This document shows positions 57,301 through 64,000 of a stretch of DNA of 64,000 nt, one piece after another (position 1 is the stretch's first letter; each line of letters opens with the position of its first letter). The translations under genes were made by a program, and so were the position numbers. The notes under the pieces are model-generated. The model was not told where the DNA came from, ran no database searches, and saw nothing but the letters and a program-made list of their open reading frames with translations. The stretch is taken from contig JAIXMG010000030.1 in the NCBI GenBank assembly GCA_025201345.1, positions 372,001 to 436,000 on the forward strand, in the 5' to 3' direction. Source of the stretch: Thamnidium elegans. Lineage: Eukaryota > Mucoromycota > Mucoromycetes > Mucorales > Mucoraceae.

Positions 57301-57790
57301 TAAAACCGTTATTTTTTTTAAATCAGGCGAACAGTCGCTCCTCAGCGAATAAACGTTTATTTTTTAGTAACTGTTTACCTCTCAGCGACTAGCCGCTCAA
57401 TTTAAGATGGATAAAGCGAACAAAAATAAAAATAGAGCTGAATTTTAAAAAAAGGCGGTCTATTCCGGATACAGCGCCTTTTTGTTCGCTTTTTTTTTTT
57501 TTTTTGGGCGAACAGTCGTTCCACAGCGAACAGTCGTTGAATTTTAAGTAACTGTTTATCTATCAGCGTCTATTTACTGTTTTTGAGCGAGTATCCGCTG
57601 TGTTTTTATATATTTACTCCGTTTACGATGGATAAAGCGATTTTTTTTTGAAATCCATTCTTTTTTCTTTATTTATTCGTTAACAGAGCAAATATTCCCT
57701 CAAAATAACGATCTCGTTCAAAACCAGTGGATACTCGCTCAAAAACAATGAATACTCGTTCGAAAACAGTGGATACTCATGGATAAAATA
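57301..57790. repeat. Cluster of degenerate short repeats (GCGAACAGTCG / GTGGATACTCG)
   Basis: Variants of (A)GCGAACAGTCG(C/T)T occur near 57,327, 57,512 and 57,529, with AGTAACTGTTTA-type spacers. In the last 120 bp, AACAGTGGATACTCG, CAATGAATACTCGTTC and AACCAGTGGATACTCGCTC alternate. There is no ORF. The cluster directly follows the gag stop codon. Confidence 0.55.
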
Positions 57791-58439
57791 AATCCACTCA
57801 AGGAAAGTAAATCCGTTCAAGAAAAAAAAAAGTTCATAGTTCATATAAGTCTAGTGAATAAAAAAAACCTGATTTTCTATTGTCATGAACATTTAAAGTT
57901 ATATATCTCGTCGAGTTTTTTATATTGTATTGGGTCAAGTTGTTTTCATGCGAGATGTATACTAGCAGTAAGATCATTTTGTTTTATTTTTGTAGTAAAT
58001 TTATTATTTTAAAAAAAAATTCCATTTACACTACAACAGTTGGTAAATATATATTTACCGTGATTTTGACATCTGTTTACTATCATTCTGTCTTCTACCT
58101 CTTGCTGTTTTTTTATATTATCGATCAGTGCAATAAGTGGAAGATGGTAACGTCTTTTTTTTTCTTTATAATAAATAAGACGTTAAAGACTAAATAAAAA
58201 GAAAAGTAACGCCACCAAAGTTAACCCAAAGATGTTGATGCCAAACTTGGTCAATACATTAGTCGAGGAATCAAGGCTTTTAGTATAGAAAAATACTGAA
58301 GTTGCTGTTTTTTGAATACTTTTATTTATTTTTTTTATGTAAAAAAAGGGGGGGGGTTTCCCAAGCTAAATTTTAATGAAAATGTGACTTTTTTTTTAAA
58401 TAGTTTTGGAAAGAAAAAAAAAGGTTTTTTTTCTCTTTT
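57791..58439. other. Intergenic, AT-rich
   Basis: Two overlapping short ORFs here are composed of A/T-run codons and I do not call them genes. A GGGGGGGGG run is near 58,348. Confidence 0.5.
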
Positions 58440-61400
58440 TTAACATAAATTTATTATAGAGCCGGCTGTTGTTTTCATGTCTACATCAAAAGCAGTAGAA
58501 GGAGATATAACAAATAAAGAGTCAGACTCTTTAAAAGTTACATTCCTCCCATTCGTAACCTGATGCACCATCTTCAATAAACCGACTACCGTAATAATAT
58601 CCGCAATATCAACAACTACCATTTTTTTTGTTTCGGTTTCTTTGAATGGTATTACGACGGGGATACAGGAACTATGAGCTGCTACGGAATGAGTTTTCAT
58701 TATTTCAAGCAAAGCGTAGAAGCTGCCGTCACCTTTAAACGCGTATTGGAAGAAAAAGAGAACCCGGCCTACGTACCAATGAGTCACCCTCTTTAGTGTT
58801 CTTCCACTACAAAAAAAAAAGAGGGAAAAAAATTAACTTACAGGGTAAAATATAAAATTAAAAAGCTTCTTAAAACTTACCTTCTTATTTTATGTGTCGA
58901 ATGAAATAGAACATGTTCACCTCCACGTCTAATTGTGTTCTTTGACAGTGTTTTCTTAAATATAGCAGAAGTGAACACACGCGAGTCTTGCCAGAGTTTT
59001 CCAGATGGTACAATAGTTTGAATATTAATAGTAATTGATGTGATAGGTTCATTCATACTGAAAAATCTTTTTTTGTACGATTTCAAAGCATTAACCAACT
59101 TCTTCATAGTTACCAAACCATCACCGATGATAGTACTATCATTGGTATCAACTAGCTCGAATGGCTTATAGAAAGGAGCCCATAACTGTCCATAATCCTT
59201 GTTTTTTGATGGGTGATAGATAAATGTGTTGGCAGAATCGGATTTTGGTTCATTTGGATTGAAGTCGAGCATTTTAGTATTCTTCAAGAACGAGTAAAGA
59301 GCTGTTCTCTCCATGATATTATTTGCATTCTCACCAACATTTATTCTTGATCGTAATTTTTTCTTGTAAGCGCCTAAAAAAAAAATTAATATATTTTCTT
59401 TTTATTAACTGATACTTATATATTAGTTACCAATTTCTCTTTCCATTGATCTTACAGATACACAACGTAGGATGGAGCATTGACGAATAGTATATGTAAT
59501 ATGGCAAAGCTGATGCATGTTGACCTTGTAAATACAATTGGATATTCTTTTTTGAGCTATAAGTGAATCAATGTACTCGAACCAGATTTCAAAACATCTT
59601 TTTTTTTGTTAGGAAAAAAAAAGGAGAGGTGAATTAGTCGATATATATATATATGATACACTACTGAAAATACTAACCTATCAATCTCTTCAAGGTCTTT
59701 CTGGGTTATTCTAAATTGAAGCGACAAAGAAATACCACGGATTAGACTTAAGAAGCCAGTAATGACTCTCAAATCTTTGAATTGAGATATGATCAGAGTT
59801 GGAACACAATATAAAAGGTAGTCAAGCCACTCACTAGACCTATAAAGTTGTTTTACATTACTTTGGTCAATTGCCAACCAACTTCCTTTAAAACAAGATG
59901 CTGGAATAAGAGATCTTGATGATTCCATACTTTTCTTAATAGCTTCGAAAGAAGAATTCGACAATTGGAAAGGATATTCAGTTTCGTTACCACAGTATTT
60001 GAAGTGAGAATTATATTTTGGAGACATCATAGAGAAAACATCCTTGGCAATATTAGAATACATGTGCATTTCGTCGATAGGATGAAACGCGACTGAAATA
60101 AATGATACAAGGCTACCGAAGATGCTTGGGGAACGTATACCGTAATCATTGTCGATCTATGTAAGTAGGCAGTATTAGTAGATATAATTATAACTTATGT
60201 ATATAAATTTACTTACATATAAAGGGGTTTTATCTTTCAATAGTAAACTTTGCTTAGATCGTAGCTCTTTATTACGTTCATGAAAGTACATTCCATGCTT
60301 ACCGGCAACATCATACGAGTCTGTTCTGTGATTTCCGGCAGATAAGCATAATCGACAACCTGTCTTACAACTGTGACCTCCAAAGTTCATTAATTCGTTA
60401 CATTGCACACCGTCACCGGAGATAAACATCGGGATTACTCTACTGATAGCTACTTGAAGTCCATTTTTTTTTACAAGAAGGGGTGTACGACTTAAAGAAG
60501 ATAGTTCTCTTACGATAGGTCTTAAATAAGAGTTAAGGTCGATTTTAGATTTACTAAAAATGATGGCGACCTGGAATGTGTTTTCTCTAGTGAATCGCTT
60601 TTCATTTTTAAAAAAAAAGTAAGTATGTAACCTACATATGTGTATATACATGTATAAAAAATACTCACCTCTGATATGTCGTAGTTTAATACAACGCAAT
60701 GCACCATAACTAGTTTGGTTCTAGAGAACTTTGACCGGAAGCCATCTATGTCCAGTTTTATAGCTACGTCGTACTTGTTTTCGAATAAATTGTTCTCAAC
60801 AAAGTTTGCATATAATTCACCATCAAAAGCGTCTGTATAAACCTTATCGGATGAAAATCTTTGTTTTAAAACATGATCTTTGGGGAAATTATCAGCTCTA
60901 TAAGCAAGCCTTTCACGAACATCATCACATATCAATAGTTCGGCTATCTTATCAGTAATATTGACCGTTTTCAAAGTGCTGGTTTTACTTTTTGTTGCAC
61001 CACAGATAGGACAGGCGGTAAGGGCGATATCCTTTCGAATATCATACAAGTAGCATCCATTAGCGCCACAAATTTCATGTGATGTAACAAGATCTACAGG
61101 AACTTTGGTTTTGACAAGCGTATCGCATGCCTCTCTTGCAAGGATTTTACTTGTTTTGCCTAAAAAAGAAAATATTTGGGAGTTATTTTTTTTTTTTTTT
61201 TTTTAACTATGGCTTTACTTATGACTTACCTAGACTTGTATCTGCAATTATTTCATTAATAAGCCGGGATAAGAGTCGATGACCTTCTCTACATATGTTC
61301 GTCTCTTCACAAATATTCATCAAACGTACGCTATATTCTTGAATTGGACTAAAAGGATAAGATGGTACATAAATATCACGCTCAATGTATTTGGAGTTAC

Positions 61401-61796
61401 TGTTGACTGTGGGATCAGTCGTTTCTATATGTGTTCATAAAAAAAAGTAAGTATGTATAAATATTAATCCCATCTTATTGTCTTCTTACCTCTATCACTT
61501 AAAATATCTTCTTCTTCTTCACGGTCAGATACAATCTCGTCATCTTCAAAAGAAAAATCAATATTATCAAAATCATCATCATTTTCAAGACGTGTCCATT
61601 CGGTTGTATTCAAACCATTTTCTTCAAGATAAATCTGATCATTGTTAGATAATTCTGTAGTAACAGCAGGTACGGTATCGAGAGGAGTATCACCACGGAG
61701 GATTTCATCCAGACGATTTTCAATCTTTGCATAAGAGGCATTTGTTCTTGCCCTTTTGTATCTTTTATGGATAAGAGTTTCTTGTGTGAATTGCAT
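58440..61796 (-). CDS. Tnp2-type (CACTA/EnSpm-like) transposase, apparently intact
   Basis: Eight exons (61490-61796, 61230-61424, 60669-61159, 60217-60570, 59678-60156, 59431-59597, 58881-59373, 58440-58806) join in phase to 950 aa without a stop. An acidic N-terminus precedes a zinc region HEICGANGCYLYDI...CPICGATKSK, equal to the CPNGC...CPxCG region of Tnp2 proteins. Then come IKLDIDGFRSKF (candidate first catalytic Asp), a second Cys motif GGHSCKTGCRLC, FHPIDEMHMYSNIAKDVF (candidate second Asp), and a C-terminal YVGRVLFFF block. Splice acceptors at 60,571/60,572 and 59,598/59,599 were chosen by phase and conservation. The gene is divergent from the coiled-coil gene at 62,400. The long intact frame suggests recent activity. 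Confidence 0.83.
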
Positions 61797-62399
61797 GTTA
61801 AGGTAAAAAAAAAGTATTGTAGTAGGTATATATATAAAAAAAATATTGTAAAGGTTTTCTTTCCCCTTTATATAGAGGATCCCTCAATGCTTGGCTTACG
61901 GCAAACATTTTGAAATGCTTTTTTTTTTTTGAACTAAAAGAAGAGATATTACTGGTGCGTACCTTTTTTTTTTTAAAAAAAAAAAAAAAAAAGATCTCGG
62001 TAAATGCAGTTACGGACAGTATAGAAGCAATAGTAAGTACGAGTTTTATACAGTGTATATATTAGAAAGCATTTTATTAATCTATATGTAATAGTATTTC
62101 TCTTCATATTGATATTGATTGATGTCCTTATGACAATGGCGTCGTTTTGGCTTCAAAAAAAAAAAGTTTAAAAATAGGTCTTTGTTCAATATAATTACCT
62201 AATGGAGATACTTCACCGTATTTTGCTTTAAAGAATCCAATCACTTTTATCTTCAAAAAACATATCCTTTTAAACTTATGTATCCGTAATGACAGTTGCC
62301 TAGAAAAAGATATTTGCCTTTTTAAGGCTGACCGGTTTATTTTATTCAGGTATATAAAAGAGCTTCTTTTTTTTTGCATTATCAATTACTACCTTAAAC
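61797..62399. promoter_or_regulatory. Bidirectional promoter region between transposase and coiled-coil gene
   Basis: 603 bp between two divergent start codons. On the plus side TATATAAAAG (62,351-62,360) lies about 40 bp before ATG 62,400. On the minus side CTATATAAAG (61,866-61,875) lies about 70 bp before ATG 61,796. A T run and an A run meet in the middle near 61,965-61,993. The paired TATA-like boxes suggest co-expression; inference. Confidence 0.5.
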
Positions 62400-63760
62400 A
62401 TGGACCAATACTCTCAAGACCTTTCAATTATTCAAGACTTCAATATGGGCTCTTCTGGGTCACTGCCTTCTTTTTCCATCCCTAATGCGTCTACTCAGGC
62501 ATCCTCTTTTAATTCCTACCAGACGCCTTATAACTCATCTGAATACGTTCATGTCAGTAGAATCGAAGAAATTTTGATCAAATCTGTCGAAAGTATTGTT
62601 GACCGTGTTGTTGAACGTGTTGAACGTGTTGTTGAAAAGCACACCAATCGTATACTTGCTGCTACGAGTGAAATTGCCAATGTCCCTGCCCCTTTGGATT
62701 TATCTACTACTCGTAAGTTAATGAGATATAAAATATAAGCTATATTTAATTCTAATTTTTTTTTAAAAAAAATAGTTAACACTCTCTCTTCTGACTGTAA
62801 CACTTCTCTTCAAAAAGTGAGAAGCTCTTTGGATAAGATCTTTTCTTCTGACGTGATCCAGCGCATCAAAAACGATCCCAATTACCACGGTATTCGATGT
62901 GTTGCCAAGACGTCAAGTATTGTAAGCGAAACAACAGGTATGGTTGTGAATTTGACCATGAAATCAAAAATACTCAAGGCGTCAAAAGAGTACTTAATTG
63001 CCGTGAATGACCCTATTATGGCTGGTACAGATGAGGATGAGATCCAACGTGAATTAGGTGACAGGTATGAAGCTACTTACAGCGCTTTGAAGAGTTTCAC
63101 GTTGGTTCAAATATTACCAAATCGAAGTGCTGGTGTAAAGTGGTCTTTAATCGATGGAAAAGAAAGAAACTTTTTGGCGTTAATGGCTGAACATTATGTA
63201 ATTACTGTGTTAGGAAAAGCCAATTCTTTACCATTATTTGGCTTTAACAAGTCTTGGGGTGCTACTAGCCTACTCAGTACTACTATCAGAAATACTGCAA
63301 TTGGAAAGAAATGTAAAAGCGATGTAAGTATGATGTGCTACTTTTTTTTAAAAAAAAAAAGAAATTAACGAAATCATATATACATAGAATAATAATATTT
63401 TTCTTGGTGCCGGAATTGATATCTCTCCTTGCATTAAAAAAAGTAGTTTACCAATCGAATATGAGGCATCATGTAGTGACAATGATGATGAAGAATTGGG
63501 TACTGAAGATATCCACAAGATAAGTATGGAAGAAGTTGATGCAGACACAGATTCTGATGAAGATGAAGATGATCGCATCATTCAAGAAGCAACAAGAAGA
63601 ATAGTTGCAAAACAGAAAATGAAAATTGCCGCTTTACAAAAGAGAAGGTAAAAAGAACTTGACATGTGTGTATAATATGATATTGACTTCCTTTTTTTTT
63701 TTGGTATTCAGTAAAAAGAATGTTTCACAAAAAATGACAAAAAAAACAAAAAGAGTATAA
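62400..63760 (+). CDS. Coiled-coil protein of unknown function, divergent partner of the transposase
   Basis: Four exons (62400-62712, 62776-63323, 63388-63647, 63712-63760) join in phase to 389 aa. A Ser/Gln-rich N-terminus is followed by a Val/Glu/Arg heptad coiled coil (about 62-82, IVDRVVERVERVVEKHTNRI) and a globular mid-domain. That domain is rich in conserved-looking positions (SSDVIQRIKNDPNYHGIRC, then RSAGVKWSLIDGKERNFLAL, then FGFNKSWGATSLLSTTIRNT). A long acidic stretch (DADTDSDEDEDD) and a basic Lys-rich tail close the protein. Acidic plus basic ends are common in chromatin or DNA-binding proteins. I know no family match. Its position next to the transposase suggests an accessory transposon protein, as TnpA is for En/Spm, but it could be a host gene. 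Confidence 0.75.
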
Positions 63761-64000
63761 ATTCCTTTTTTTTCGTTTTTTCTTTTTCTTTCTCTTTCTC
63801 TCTTTTGCTCACTTTTTTTTTCTATTTCTTTACTTCTTTCTTCCACTTCTTTTTTTTTTTTTTAATAATAATAAATCTTTTTTTAATCTCTCTTTGTATG
63901 CATAATAATTCCATATATTAACGATTAAACTTATTATTCTTGTGTACACTATTCTAATTTTTTTTAAATAGACAAACATGAACTGTTTCCTCTAGGCAAT
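63761..64000. other. Downstream of the coiled-coil gene to window end
   Basis: A polypyrimidine tract (about 63,765-63,890) and AT-rich sequence. No transposon terminus was recognised before the window ends. Confidence 0.5.

Noticed and set aside
57779..58197. Two overlapping ORFs with TM-like composition
   Set aside because: Hydrophobicity comes from T-rich DNA. No signal peptide, conserved block or splice support.

Overview
The window is eukaryotic and most probably from a Mucoromycota fungus of the Mucorales type. The DNA is strongly AT-rich with many long A and T runs. Genes are compact and carry many short introns (about 50-70 bp, GTAAG-like donors, TAG or CAG acceptors). The gene content fits: a CBM1-GH45 endoglucanase, an Arb1-like RNAi factor, a Nup82/Nup88 and a Pom152 nucleoporin, a fungal TFIIIC TPR subunit, and a long divergent Hsp70/HSPA12-like ATPase. 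All splice models were made by hand by following frame and phase across introns. Most assemble without a break, which is the main evidence for them.

Layout. Positions 1-10,944 are gene-dense: the 3' part of a NUP82/NUP88 gene, arb1, an acyl-CoA-synthetase-like gene whose catalytic motifs are degraded, a GH47 alpha-mannosidase, a tiny secreted peptide gene with a decayed tandem copy, and the GH45 cellulase. Positions 10,945-15,582 are gene-poor. Positions 15,583-18,235 hold a bZIP factor, a GPI-type PL14-like polysaccharide lyase and the complex I subunit NDUFA13. Positions 18,463-23,177 are a graveyard of decayed genes with a pogo-like MITE. Positions 24,943-49,132 are again mostly genes: a Ca2+/H+ exchanger, a Gln/His-rich protein, POM152, a GST, a GH20 hexosaminidase, DTWD1, SDH4, a TMEM14-type protein, TFC4 and the HSPA12-like gene.

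Positions 49,133-64,000 are dominated by mobile DNA. There is an HSPA12 relic, a family of short inverted-repeat sequences, and a tRNA-Ala(AGC) with a Ty3/gypsy-type LTR 13 bp from its 5' end. A complete but nonsense-mutated Tc1 element lies inside that LTR, followed by a broken gag with a CCHC knuckle and no pol. Next comes an odd cluster of short repeats, then an apparently intact eight-exon Tnp2 (CACTA/EnSpm-like) transposase gene divergently paired with an intact four-exon coiled-coil gene of unknown function.

The most interesting items are: (1) the intact Tnp2/coiled-coil divergent pair, possibly an uncharacterised two-gene transposon; (2) the acyl-CoA-synthetase-like pseudoenzyme; (3) the LTR element at the tRNA promoter position, suggesting Ty3-like targeting; (4) the Tc1 element whose 213-bp TIR arms are each bounded by inverted copies of a 19-bp motif; (5) the decayed tandem copy of the small secreted peptide gene.
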